In this document: positions 54,136-62,807 of the stretch, piece after piece
Layout of the letters: each line of letters starts with the position of its first letter
How positions within the stretch are numbered: position 1 is the stretch's first letter
Assembly: GCF_017948675.1 (NCBI RefSeq)
Contig: NZ_JAGFBU010000001.1
Location: 248,001 to 312,000, forward strand
DNA: 64,000 nt
Direction of reading: 5' to 3'
From: Flavobacterium flabelliforme
GTDB taxonomy: Bacteria > Bacteroidota > Bacteroidia > Flavobacteriales > Flavobacteriaceae
The notes under the pieces: model-generated
What the model was told of the DNA's origin: nothing
The model's database searches: none
What the model saw: the letters and a program-made list of their open reading frames with translations, nothing else
Translations under genes and position numbers: made by a program

Positions 54136-55380
54136 ATGATGCTAAAATTATTTAAGGAAAATGTCCGAATTGCGTTTGGTTCAATACGTACGCAATTGCT
54201 AAGAACGGTTCTTACTGTGATGATAATTGCGATAGGAATTACGGCTTTAGTAAGTATTCTTACTGTTGTTGCAGCACTTGAAAACACTATTTCGAGTGAT
54301 TTTGCATCGATGGGAGCGAACACTTTTAACATAAAACAATATGAAAACGTAACGCGAAATCGAGGTGGAGACGAGCGTGAAATCATAAATCCAATTATTT
54401 CTTATCCTGAAGCCGTTGCGTTTAAGAATAAATTTCAATATCCATTTACAGAAACCTCACTTTCCTTTACAGCTACCTCAACAGCTGAGATAAAATACGA
54501 AGCGATAAAAACAGATCCAGAGAATTCTATTCTAGGAGTTGATGAATATTTTATGTCTAACTCTGGATTAGAAACTAGTTTAGGACGCAACTTTACTGGA
54601 TTTGACATAGATAACAATGCCTATGTATGTATTGTAGGATCTGATTTTGAGAAAGGTTTATTAAAAGACGTGAACCCGATTGACAAAGTAATTTCGATTC
54701 GCGGAGCTAGATTTAAAGTCATTGGTGTTCTTAAAGAAAAAGGATCCACTTTTGGTAACAATCAGGATTTACGGGTATTAATTCCCATACAAATTGCCCG
54801 TTCCTTATTTACGGCACCCAATATAAATTATACGGTAAGTGTAATGGTTGATAAAAAAGAATTACTGGAACAAGCATTAGATAATGCAACGAGTACCATG
54901 CGTAAAGTTAGAAAATTAAGTCCTGTAAAAGACAATAATTTTGGTGTGGTTCGAAGTGATGATTTAATCAATCGAATTTTAGGAATTACGAAATACTTAG
55001 GACTTGCTTCCTGGCTTATTGGTATTATTACTGTATTGGGCTCCTCTATTGCTTTGATGAATATCATGATTGTTTCGGTTACAGAACGTACTAGAGAAAT
55101 TGGAGTTAGAAAAGCTTTGGGAGCCAAGAAAACGACTATTGCGATTCAGTTTTTTATAGAAACTTTACTCATTGGCCAATTAGGTGGTTTAGTAGGAATT
55201 ATTTTTGGTATTCTTATTGGTTTTGGTATCGCTACCGCTATGGATTTTGCATTTGTAATTCCGTGGGGAGCAATAATGGCAGCATTCCTCACCAGTTTTA
55301 TTGTTGCAATTGCTTCTGGATTATATCCAGCTATTAAGGCGGCAGTTTTAGATCCTATTGAGGCGTTGCGTTATGAATAA
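54136..55380 (+). CDS. ABC transporter permease, MacB/FtsX type
   Basis: The 414 residues comprise an N-terminal helix (RTQLLRTVLTVMIIAIGIT), a large periplasmic domain (about residues 45-275), then three C-terminal helices. The strings VSVTERTREIGVRKALGAKK and YPAIKAAVLDPIEALRYE are hallmarks of MacB-type permeases. The ATP-binding partner is not adjacent. Two ATG codons lie at 54136 and 54139; either is possible. Such permeases act as mechanotransmission devices in efflux or lipoprotein handling. Confidence 0.85.
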   Translation: MMLKLFKENVRIAFGSIRTQLLRTVLTVMIIAIGITALVSILTVVAALENTISSDFASMGANTFNIKQYENVTRNRGGDEREIINPIISYPEAVAFKNKFQYPFTETSLSFTATSTAEIKYEAIKTDPENSILGVDEYFMSNSGLETSLGRNFTGFDIDNNAYVCIVGSDFEKGLLKDVNPIDKVISIRGARFKVIGVLKEKGSTFGNNQDLRVLIPIQIARSLFTAPNINYTVSVMVDKKELLEQALDNATSTMRKVRKLSPVKDNNFGVVRSDDLINRILGITKYLGLASWLIGIITVLGSSIALMNIMIVSVTERTREIGVRKALGAKKTTIAIQFFIETLLIGQLGGLVGIIFGILIGFGIATAMDFAFVIPWGAIMAAFLTSFIVAIASGLYPAIKAAVLDPIEALRYE

Positions 55381-55538
55381 TTTAGAGGTATTCTATTTAG
55401 TTTTTAAATCAGAAATATAACTATGACAATACTTTATGTTATTTTTTAAAAAAGCATAATCAATAAAAATCGTTTAATTATTTCTCCTAAACTTATGGTT
55501 TAGGAACATTAAAGTAATAGTAAAGTTTGCGTGAATTT

Positions 55539-56393
55539 TTACCTATTAGCAAAAATCATTCGATCGTTGCCATAAATGTCTTTTCGTAATTGGATATTTT
55601 TGAAATTCATTTTTTCGAGCAAATCAATCATTTCTTTGCCTAAATATTGATTAATTTCAAAATACAGTTGCCCGTTTTCGGAAAGGTTTTTTTGAGCTAA
55701 TTCTGCTATTTTTTTATAAAAAATCAAAGCATCATTGTCTTCTACAAAAAGAGCCAAATGAGGTTCATTATCTAGTACATTTTTTTTGATTTCCTCTTTT
55801 TCGAGGTTTCTAACATAAGGCGGATTAGAAACGATAATATCAAACTGTTCCTCTAAGTCGTATGTTTCAAGAATGTTTCTATTCCAAAAAGCAACTTCAA
55901 CTTTATTGTTTTGTGCATTTTTTTCGGCTGTAGCCAAAGCATTTTCAGCAACATCAATCGCAAAAACTTGAGCATTTGCAAAATTCTTAGCCAATGAAAT
56001 AGCGATGCAACCACTTCCGGTTCCAATATCTAAAATTTTTATATTTTTGGAAAATGAATCTTTTGTATTGCTTTTAATTATCCAATCGACTAGTTCTTCC
56101 GTTTCTGGTCTTGGAATTAAAACATTTTTATTCACTTCAAAATCCAATCCATAAAAACTAGTATTCCCTAATATATATTGTACTGGGATTTCTTGTTTTA
56201 ATTGTTCTAAAATGACATTCCAAACCTTAATTTCATTCTCAGAAAAAGTTAAATCAATTTGCAAGGCCAAATCAATTCTTTTTAATTGATGCTTTTCTTC
56301 TAATATTAAGTAGAAAAAGCTTTCCGCTTCATCTTCTCCAAAAATGGACTCTAGCTCTTGAATAAAATAGGATCTGTATGCTCTAATTTTCAT
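55539..56393 (-). CDS. prmC: Release factor glutamine methyltransferase PrmC
   Basis: The 284 residues carry a helical N-terminal part, then the SAM-binding motif ILDIGTGSGCIAISLAK and the catalytic NPPYVRN. PrmC methylates the GGQ glutamine of release factors RF1 and RF2. Length and motif order are normal. The preceding GNAT gene lies upstream in the same direction, 58 bases away, so one transcript is possible. Confidence 0.88.
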   Translation of the reverse strand: MKIRAYRSYFIQELESIFGEDEAESFFYLILEEKHQLKRIDLALQIDLTFSENEIKVWNVILEQLKQEIPVQYILGNTSFYGLDFEVNKNVLIPRPETEELVDWIIKSNTKDSFSKNIKILDIGTGSGCIAISLAKNFANAQVFAIDVAENALATAEKNAQNNKVEVAFWNRNILETYDLEEQFDIIVSNPPYVRNLEKEEIKKNVLDNEPHLALFVEDNDALIFYKKIAELAQKNLSENGQLYFEINQYLGKEMIDLLEKMNFKNIQLRKDIYGNDRMIFANR

Positions 56394-56451
56394 GTTGTAT
56401 TTTATAAAAGAAGTAGTAAAAGTATTTTAAATTAAAAGTGATGATTTAAAA

Positions 56452-56937
56452 CTATAGTTTTTTCAGCATCCAAATAGGACAACTATCGTGACCAGTACTT
56501 CCCATGGGTGCATCAATAGACTCAAAACCGGATTTTTTATATAGTTTTTGTGCGTCAAGCATAAACGGCATTGTTTCTAAATAGCAACTTTCGAATCCAA
56601 AATTTATAGCACTTTGCAAACATACAGCCATCATCTCACTACCAATTCCCAAACCGCGAATTTCTGGTAGAAAATACATTTTTTGCAATTCACAAATTGT
56701 TTCAGCTTCATTTTCTAGTCGTGCTATACCGGCGCAACCTACTACTCTTCCGTTATGTTCTACCACATAATATACAGATCTAGGCTTATTATACTCTTCG
56801 TACATTAAGTCAAGATAAGGATCAGCATAGGCAGTTCCTACTTTAGGAATATCCATTTCATCAAAAACAGCACGTATTAATTGTGCAACTTGCTGATTGT
56901 CTTCTTTATTTATTTTTCTGATACTGTAATTTTCCAT
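56452..56937 (-). CDS. GNAT-family N-acetyltransferase
   Basis: The 161 residues show the acetyl-CoA binding loop (LPEIRGLGIGSEMMA), typical of GNAT proteins, and the conserved region VGCAGIARLENEAETICELQ. The C-terminus ends PIWMLKKL. Substrate unknown. Start ATG ends at 56937, 26 bases after a -7 box. Confidence 0.8.
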   Translation of the reverse strand: MENYSIRKINKEDNQQVAQLIRAVFDEMDIPKVGTAYADPYLDLMYEEYNKPRSVYYVVEHNGRVVGCAGIARLENEAETICELQKMYFLPEIRGLGIGSEMMAVCLQSAINFGFESCYLETMPFMLDAQKLYKKSGFESIDAPMGSTGHDSCPIWMLKKL

Positions 56938-56962
56938 TTTATCTACAATCTAATTATATACG

Positions 56963-56970
56963 CAAAAATA
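56963..56970 (-). promoter_or_regulatory. -7 box (TATTTTTG) of the GNAT-prmC unit
   Basis: Minus-strand TATTTTTG fits TAnnTTTG. No -33 TTG at the usual distance was found. Confidence 0.4.
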
Positions 56971-57029
56971 GAAATTGTTTGTTGTAAATCTTCGTTGTTT
57001 TCAAACAAAATCATAAAAGCAAAAATCAC

Positions 57030-57037
57030 TACTTTTG
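57030..57037 (+). promoter_or_regulatory. -7 box (TACTTTTG) of ribD
   Basis: TACTTTTG fits TAnnTTTG and ends only 4 bases before the GTG start of ribD, so the transcript would be nearly leaderless. No -33 TTG was found at proper spacing. Confidence 0.4.
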
Positions 57038-57041
57038 TATT

Positions 57042-58085
57042 GTGAAAATACATGAAAAATACATCAGAAGGTGCATAGAATTAGCTAAAAATGGACTAGG
57101 CACAACATATCCAAATCCACTTGTAGGTAGTGTAATTGTTTATGACGGAAAAATAATTGGTGAAGGTTGGCATAAAAAAGCTGGAGAACCACATGCAGAA
57201 GTAAATGCTATCAAGTCGGTAAAAGATAAAACGCTCCTAAAAAAAGCGACTATCTATGTTAGCTTGGAACCTTGCAGTCATTTTGGCAAAACACCGCCTT
57301 GTTGTAATTTGATCATCGAAAATGAAATTCCTAATGTGGTAATTGGCACCGTTGACCCCAATATTAAAGTAGCTGGAAACGGAATCAAAAGACTACTTGA
57401 CGCCGGAATTAAAGTAACCGTGGGGATTCTAGAAGAAGATTGTTATGAATTGAATAAGCGTTTTTTTACTTTTCATGAAAAGAAAAGACCCTATATAATA
57501 TTAAAATGGGCCGAAAGCCAAGATGGTTTTATTGCTCCAATAGAAAAATTCGAAAAAAAACCAGTCTGGATTACCAATTCTTATTCTAGGCAACTCGTGC
57601 ACAAATGGCGCAGTGAAGAACAAGCAATATTAGTAGGAACACAAACGGTTATTGATGATGATCCAAAATTAGATGTGCGAGATTGGAAAGGTCATAATCC
57701 CGTTCGTATAGTTTTAGACCAAAATAAAAGAATACCAAATAGTAGTCAAATTCTTGACAATCAGACAAAAACAATTGTATTTTCTAAATCAAAAACTACT
57801 ATTGAAAAAGAAAATACTATCTTTGAAAATATCGATTTTAAAGAAAACATTGCTTTTCAAATAGCACAAGTGCTTTATAAACATCAAATACAATCTGTTA
57901 TTATTGAAGGCGGAAGCCAAACTTTACAGACATTTATTGATGCTAAACTGTGGGATGAATCTCGAATATTTATAGGGAAAATCGATTTCAAAACGGGTAT
58001 AAAAGCACCTTCCTTGGCTAAGAAAAATTTTGAGAAATCAACAATTAGTAACGACGAACTTATAATTTCAAGAAACTATGATTAA
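57042..58085 (+). CDS. ribD: Bifunctional riboflavin biosynthesis protein RibD
   Basis: The 347 residues begin with a GTG (KIHEKYIRRCIELAKNGLGT). The deaminase domain carries the zinc site HAEVNA and PCSHFGKTPPC; the C-terminal reductase domain begins near residue 145 (ILKWAESQDGFIAP) and includes GGSQTLQTFI. RibD performs deamination and reduction in the riboflavin pathway. It overlaps the next gene by 8 bases, so the two are translationally coupled. Length matches the family. The GTG is preferred because the family starts at M-x-I-H-E. Confidence 0.9.
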   Translation: MKIHEKYIRRCIELAKNGLGTTYPNPLVGSVIVYDGKIIGEGWHKKAGEPHAEVNAIKSVKDKTLLKKATIYVSLEPCSHFGKTPPCCNLIIENEIPNVVIGTVDPNIKVAGNGIKRLLDAGIKVTVGILEEDCYELNKRFFTFHEKKRPYIILKWAESQDGFIAPIEKFEKKPVWITNSYSRQLVHKWRSEEQAILVGTQTVIDDDPKLDVRDWKGHNPVRIVLDQNKRIPNSSQILDNQTKTIVFSKSKTTIEKENTIFENIDFKENIAFQIAQVLYKHQIQSVIIEGGSQTLQTFIDAKLWDESRIFIGKIDFKTGIKAPSLAKKNFEKSTISNDELIISRNYD

Positions 58086-58680
58086 TACTATAATTTTTGA
58101 TTTTGGAGCTATTTTTATCAATTTAGATTTACAAGGAACCGTTAATGCTTTTAAAAAACTAGGATTAACAGAATGGAATGAGGAGCTAATGCATTTGAAT
58201 TCTCAGTTTGAAACTGGTAAAATATCCCGTGAAAATTTCCTATTAGGCATTCAAAAACACATTCCAAATTCGAGTATTGCCGAAATACAAACAGCGTGGA
58301 ATGCTATTTTACTTGATTTCCCATTGTATCGTTTAGAGTTCTTGCAATTGCTTTCTGAAAAATACCGTTTATTTTTACTTTCTAATACAGATGCTATTCA
58401 CATCGAAACTTTTGAACAAAAAAATGGCGTTTCTTTTTACAGTGATTTCTATAGTTGTTTTGAAAGAGTGTATTTTTCTTTTGAAATGGGATTAAGAAAA
58501 CCAGATTTAGACACTTTCAAGCACTTAATTAGCAACCACGAATTAGATCCAAAGCGCACATTATTTGTAGATGATAAAAAAGAAAATACAGATGCAGCAC
58601 TTTCGTTAGGCTTTAATGTTTGGAACTTACAAGTGGGAGAAGAAGATGTAATACACTTATTCGACAAAAAAATAATTTAG
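58078..58680 (+). CDS. HAD-family hydrolase
   Basis: The 200 residues begin MINTIIFDFGAIFINLD, with the HAD nucleophile Asp (residue 8); FLLSNTDAI is motif II, RKPDLDTF motif III and FVDDKKENTDAA motif IV. It is a small HAD phosphatase with a helical cap like the haloacid dehalogenase subfamily. Its start overlaps ribD by 8 bases. Its substrate may be the 5-amino-6-ribitylamino-uracil phosphate in the riboflavin pathway, which needs such a phosphatase; that link is inference from position. Confidence 0.8.
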   Translation: MINTIIFDFGAIFINLDLQGTVNAFKKLGLTEWNEELMHLNSQFETGKISRENFLLGIQKHIPNSSIAEIQTAWNAILLDFPLYRLEFLQLLSEKYRLFLLSNTDAIHIETFEQKNGVSFYSDFYSCFERVYFSFEMGLRKPDLDTFKHLISNHELDPKRTLFVDDKKENTDAALSLGFNVWNLQVGEEDVIHLFDKKII

Positions 58681-58695
58681 AAAAACCAGCTCTTT

Positions 58696-59325
58696 TTGGA
58701 AATTAAAGATACTTATAAAACGATAGCACAAACTCCAGAGATAGTGTTATTTAAAGAAAAAAATAGCAAATTTTTTGGTTACGCTTTCCCAATACAATCA
58801 GAAGATACAGTAAAATCCCAAATAGATGTTTTGCGAAAGCAATATCCTAATGCAGGGCATTTTTGTTACGCTTATCAAATTGGGACTGAAACAATATCAT
58901 ACAGAGCCAATGATGATGGAGAACCGAGCAATACAGCTGGGATGCCTATTTATGGTCAAATCCAATCGTTTTCGGTTACTAATATATTGGTAGTAATTAT
59001 TCGGATTTTTGGAGGTGTAAAACTAGGTGTTGGAGGATTAATTAGTGCCTACAGAACAACAGCACAATTAGTTCTAGAAAATGCTGAAATTATTGAGAAA
59101 ACCATCGATAAACATTTTATGATCACTTATGATTATAAAAATATGAATAAAATAATGCGAGTGATTAAGGAAAAAAAGCTCGAAATTGTGAGTCAAGAAA
59201 TGGAAATTAATGAGGAATCCGGAATTCCATTAGGTAAAATTGAGATAAAAACACGAAAAAAAAATGCCGAAATAGTTTACGACATTTTTAATTCTATGTT
59301 TGAAATCGATATAAAACCTCTTTAA
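58696..59325 (+). CDS. YigZ/IMPACT family protein
   Basis: The 209 residues start with a TTG codon (EIKDTYKTIAQTPEIVLFKE). The family pattern GHFCYAYQIGTETISYRAND, DDGEPSNTAGMPIY and GGVKLGVGGLISAYRTTAQL is present. Members resemble translation-factor domain IV and may act in stress response, with uncertain detail. It is 15 bases after the HAD gene, so probably in the ribD transcript. No ATG lies close by in frame. Confidence 0.8.
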   Translation: MEIKDTYKTIAQTPEIVLFKEKNSKFFGYAFPIQSEDTVKSQIDVLRKQYPNAGHFCYAYQIGTETISYRANDDGEPSNTAGMPIYGQIQSFSVTNILVVIIRIFGGVKLGVGGLISAYRTTAQLVLENAEIIEKTIDKHFMITYDYKNMNKIMRVIKEKKLEIVSQEMEINEESGIPLGKIEIKTRKKNAEIVYDIFNSMFEIDIKPL

Positions 59326-59356
59326 TTTTTTAAATAAAACAGCATTATTTTCAACT

Positions 59357-59761
59357 TTATTCCATTGCTTTAAACAATTCTAAAATATAATCTGGCGGAG
59401 CCACTGGTTTGCCAGATTTTAATGACACAAATACTAAGATAAAATGGGCGGTTGTTAATAACTCATTCGACTCATTATAAATAGCGCAATCAAATTCTAT
59501 CTTTACGGAGGACTGACTTTTAAAAACCGTGTGAACTGTCAATAACTCATCATAACGCGCTGATTTTTTATAATTTATAGTCATAGACACAATTGGCAGA
59601 GCAATACCACTTTCTTCCATACTTTTATATGAAATCCCTTTGTTTCTAAGCCATTCCACACGTCCTATCTCAAAATAAGGAACGTAATTCCCATGATATA
59701 CCACTCCCATTTGGTCTGTTTCTGAATAACGCACCCTAACTTCTACCTTATGATCTTTCAT
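59357..59761 (-). CDS. Acyl-CoA thioesterase, 4HBT hotdog fold
   Basis: The 134 residues show the 4-hydroxybenzoyl-CoA thioesterase pattern: VRYSETDQMGVVYHGNYVPY with the catalytic Asp and a Tyr/His tract, followed by FEIGRVEWLRNKGISYKSME. This fits YbgC/TesB-like small thioesterases that hydrolyse acyl-CoA. Substrate unknown. Single gene, convergent with the YigZ gene. Confidence 0.85.
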   Translation of the reverse strand: MKDHKVEVRVRYSETDQMGVVYHGNYVPYFEIGRVEWLRNKGISYKSMEESGIALPIVSMTINYKKSARYDELLTVHTVFKSQSSVKIEFDCAIYNESNELLTTAHFILVFVSLKSGKPVAPPDYILELFKAME

Positions 59762-59945
59762 TGATTATATATTAAAAATTTTAAATTTAAAGAACCCCTT
59801 ACGACATTTATTCGTGAAATTTCCACCCCATAAATTTTTTTTTACAGAAATTTGTTCACATATTTGTTACCCCGATAAAAGACATCAAAACATCTTTTTT
59901 TTAGTAAGATAAAAATTACCAAATTAAAACAATTTAATAGAATAT

Positions 59946-61373
59946 ATGAACAAAACTGCTCAATCAGTATGGGAAAACTGTTTGTCTTTTATCAAAGACA
60001 ACATTCAAGATCAAGCTTACAAAACTTGGTTTGAACCAATCAAGTCAGTTGAACTTACCGATAACGCATTATACATTCAAGTTCCTAGTAAATTTTTTTA
60101 TGAATGGTTGGAAGAGCACTATGTAAAATTATTAAAAGTTGCCCTTACCAAAGAACTTGGAAAAAACGCTAAGTTACTTTATAAAATTAGAATGGAAAAC
60201 ACTTATGGTAACAAACAACCGTTTACGGAACAGTTACCAAGTGCCAACAGAGTTCCGATGAAACCGCAAGAAGTTGATGCTCCCTTTAAAAATTTAAACC
60301 CAGAATTAAAAAATCCTTTTGTAATTCCAGGAATTAGAAATTTAAAAATTGAATCGCAATTAAATGCTAATTATAGTTTTGATAATTTTCTTGAAGGTGA
60401 TTCTAATCGTTTGGCACGTTCTGCAGGAATGGCTGTTGCGAATAAACCAGGTGGAACATCGTTTAATCCGTTATTAATTTTTGGTGGAGTTGGTCTTGGA
60501 AAAACACATTTAGCACATGCTATTGGTGTAGAAATAAAAGATAAATATCCAGAAAAAACCGTTTTGTACATTTCTGCTGAAATTTTCACACAACAATATA
60601 TTGATTCTGTAAAGAAAAATAATCGTAATGATTTTATCCATTTCTATCAATTAATTGATGTATTAATCATTGATGATGTTCAATTTCTTTCTGGTAAATC
60701 AGGAACTCAAGATGTATTTTTTCACATATTCAATTACTTGCATCAAAATGGAAAACAAGTAATTTTGACTTCGGACAAAGCGCCAGTTGATATGCAAGAT
60801 ATCGAACAACGTTTGTTATCTCGTTTTAAATGGGGATTATCCGCAGAAATTCATCAACCCGATTATGAAACTAGAATTTCTATCTTGAAAAATATTCTTT
60901 ATAGAGATGGAGTTGAAATTCCTGATGAAATTGTAGAATATGTTGCTCGCAATATTAAATCGAATGTAAGAGAACTTGAAGGAGCCATCATTTCATTGAT
61001 AGCGCAATCTTCTTTTAACAAAAAAGAGGTTACTATTGAATTGGCGAAAAGCGTTGTCGAAAAATTCGTGAAAAATGTAAAAAGAGAGATTTCTATTGAT
61101 TACATTCAAAAAATCGTTTCGGATTATTTCCAATTGGATTTAGAAACTTTACAATCTAAAACGAGAAAAAGGCACGTGGTACAAGCAAGACAATTAGCGA
61201 TGTTTTTCGCAAAGAAATTCACTAAAGCATCTTTAGCAAATATTGGTTCTCAAATTGGAGATCGCGATCACGCAACGGTATTACACGCTTGTAAAACGGT
61301 AGACAACTTAGTGGCTACTGACAAACAATTCAAAAAATTTGTCGAAGATATCAATAAGAAATTAACGCTATAA
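59946..61373 (+). CDS. dnaA: Chromosomal replication initiator DnaA
   Basis: The 475 residues have domain I (VWENCLSFIKDNIQDQAYKT), a variable linker, then the AAA+ domain with Walker A GGVGLGKTHL (about 182), Walker B LIIDDVQFL (about 239), and domain IV with GDRDHATVLHACKTV (about 440). It binds DnaA boxes and opens the replication origin. No dnaN is adjacent, and no clear cluster of TTATCCACA boxes was seen upstream. The next gene lies 8 bases downstream, so co-transcription is likely. Confidence 0.93.
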   Translation: MNKTAQSVWENCLSFIKDNIQDQAYKTWFEPIKSVELTDNALYIQVPSKFFYEWLEEHYVKLLKVALTKELGKNAKLLYKIRMENTYGNKQPFTEQLPSANRVPMKPQEVDAPFKNLNPELKNPFVIPGIRNLKIESQLNANYSFDNFLEGDSNRLARSAGMAVANKPGGTSFNPLLIFGGVGLGKTHLAHAIGVEIKDKYPEKTVLYISAEIFTQQYIDSVKKNNRNDFIHFYQLIDVLIIDDVQFLSGKSGTQDVFFHIFNYLHQNGKQVILTSDKAPVDMQDIEQRLLSRFKWGLSAEIHQPDYETRISILKNILYRDGVEIPDEIVEYVARNIKSNVRELEGAIISLIAQSSFNKKEVTIELAKSVVEKFVKNVKREISIDYIQKIVSDYFQLDLETLQSKTRKRHVVQARQLAMFFAKKFTKASLANIGSQIGDRDHATVLHACKTVDNLVATDKQFKKFVEDINKKLTL

Positions 61374-61381
61374 ACGCTTTT

Positions 61382-61849
61382 ATGCCTATTAAAATTTTAA
61401 TGGTTTGTTTAGGGAATATTTGCAGATCACCTTTAGCCCAAGGAATTCTGGCTTCAAAACTGCCAAAAGATAAATTTTTAGTTGACTCTGCAGGAACTGG
61501 TGCTTGGCATGTTGGTCATTCGCCTGACGAACGTTCTATTACAGTAGCGAAAAAAAATCAAATAAATATCTCGGAACAAAGAGGACGTCAGTTTAGCACT
61601 TCTGACTTTGATACCTTTGATTATATTTATGTGATGGATAGCAACAACTACAGTGATGTACTGGATTTAGCCAAAACTCAAGATCAAAAAGACAAAGTTC
61701 AAATGATTTTGAATGACTTATTTCCAAATGAAAATGTAGATGTGCCAGATCCTTATTTTGGCTTACCAAATGGATTTGAAATTGTGTACAACATGCTTGA
61801 TGAAGTATGTGATGTGATTTCGGAGAAATTAATACAAAAACACCAATAA
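61382..61849 (+). CDS. Low-molecular-weight protein tyrosine phosphatase
   Basis: The 155 residues begin with the catalytic P-loop ILMVCLGNICRSPLAQG (CX5R), and the DPYFG tract holds the catalytic acid Asp. Such enzymes dephosphorylate tyrosines; in bacteria they often control polysaccharide export. It starts 8 bases after dnaA, a close coupling. Its target is unknown. Confidence 0.88.
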   Translation: MPIKILMVCLGNICRSPLAQGILASKLPKDKFLVDSAGTGAWHVGHSPDERSITVAKKNQINISEQRGRQFSTSDFDTFDYIYVMDSNNYSDVLDLAKTQDQKDKVQMILNDLFPNENVDVPDPYFGLPNGFEIVYNMLDEVCDVISEKLIQKHQ

Positions 61850-61949
61850 CATTCTTTAGTAAAATAGCACTTCAATCTATTTTTTAGTTTTTATTTTCAA
61901 TACAAAATAAAACTAATCTCAACTTTACTTTAGAATATAAATAAAGAAT

Positions 61950-62672
61950 ATGAAATCAAATACTGTTTTAGGAAAACTCTATCTAATTCCTACCACTATG
62001 GGTGATTGCGATCCTATGGATGTTTTTCCGCAGACTATAAAAAGAAGTATTGATCTTATTGATTATTATATCGTTGAAAATGATAAAACTGCTCGAAAGT
62101 CTATTAAAACAGTAAATCCGGAGAAGAAACAATCAGAATTAAAACTTTTTGTTTTAAATAAACACACGGAAACTAAAGAACATTTAGACTTTATAAAACC
62201 CCTGTTAGAAGGCATTAATATGGGGTTAATGAGTGAAGCAGGTTGTCCTGGAGTTGCTGATCCTGGTGCTGTTATAGTAAAATTAGCGCATGATAGAGGG
62301 ATTCAAGTAATTCCATTAGTGGGACCATCTTCTATTCTTTTAGCGATGATGGCCTCAGGAATGAACGGACAAAGTTTTACTTTTCATGGCTACTTACCTA
62401 TCGAGAAAGACGAAAAGAAAGCCAGTTTTAAAACACTAGAAAGAATATCTTTCGAAAAAAATCAATCACAAATTTTCATCGAAACACCGTATAGAAATAA
62501 CAAATTACTGGAAGATTTAATACAAACCTTACATCCTGACACGCATTTGTGTATCGCAACAGATATTACTTTGCCAACAGAGTACATTAAGACCAAGAAA
62601 ATTGCGGCTTGGAAAAAAGAGACAATCGATTTACACAAGCGTCCAACTATTTTTATCATTCATAAAATGTAA
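61950..62672 (+). CDS. SAM-dependent methyltransferase, tetrapyrrole-methylase family (RsmI-like)
   Basis: The 240 residues show the family signs: GKLYLIPTTMGD at the start, MSEAGCPGVADPGA, and VPLVGPSSILLAMMASGMNG-type sequence (here IPLVGPSSILLAMMASG). The rRNA 2'-O-methyltransferase RsmI has this layout, but usually about 270-290 residues with an extra C-terminal region. This shorter form is common in Bacteroidota as a second paralogue, so I leave the gene symbol empty. Confidence 0.75.
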   Translation: MKSNTVLGKLYLIPTTMGDCDPMDVFPQTIKRSIDLIDYYIVENDKTARKSIKTVNPEKKQSELKLFVLNKHTETKEHLDFIKPLLEGINMGLMSEAGCPGVADPGAVIVKLAHDRGIQVIPLVGPSSILLAMMASGMNGQSFTFHGYLPIEKDEKKASFKTLERISFEKNQSQIFIETPYRNNKLLEDLIQTLHPDTHLCIATDITLPTEYIKTKKIAAWKKETIDLHKRPTIFIIHKM

Positions 62673-62748
62673 ATATCAGAGTCAATTTTAAAGACTATAA
62701 AAGTTTATTTTACTTTCCTTAAAGTATTGTAACACTACCCAAATAGTA

Positions 62749-62802
62749 AATCATTAATTCTAATTATAAAATGTCTATTTTTATAATTAGAATTAATGAT
62801 TT
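62749..62802 (+). promoter_or_regulatory. Long perfect hairpin before the aminotransferase
   Basis: A 23-bp perfect inverted repeat (arms 62749-62771 and 62780-62802, loop of 8 bases at most) made only of A/T with few G/C, followed by a run of T. Its 3' arm includes an in-frame ATG (62796) and ends 5 bases before the likely start (62808). It could be a terminator of the upstream gene or a translation-control hairpin. Confidence 0.55.
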
Positions 62803-62807
62803 TTTTT

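Noticed and set aside
59762..59945. Replication origin upstream of dnaA
   Set aside because: Only one loose DnaA-box-like string (TTGTTCACA) is seen, with two mismatches; no cluster of boxes and no AT-rich unwinding repeats.
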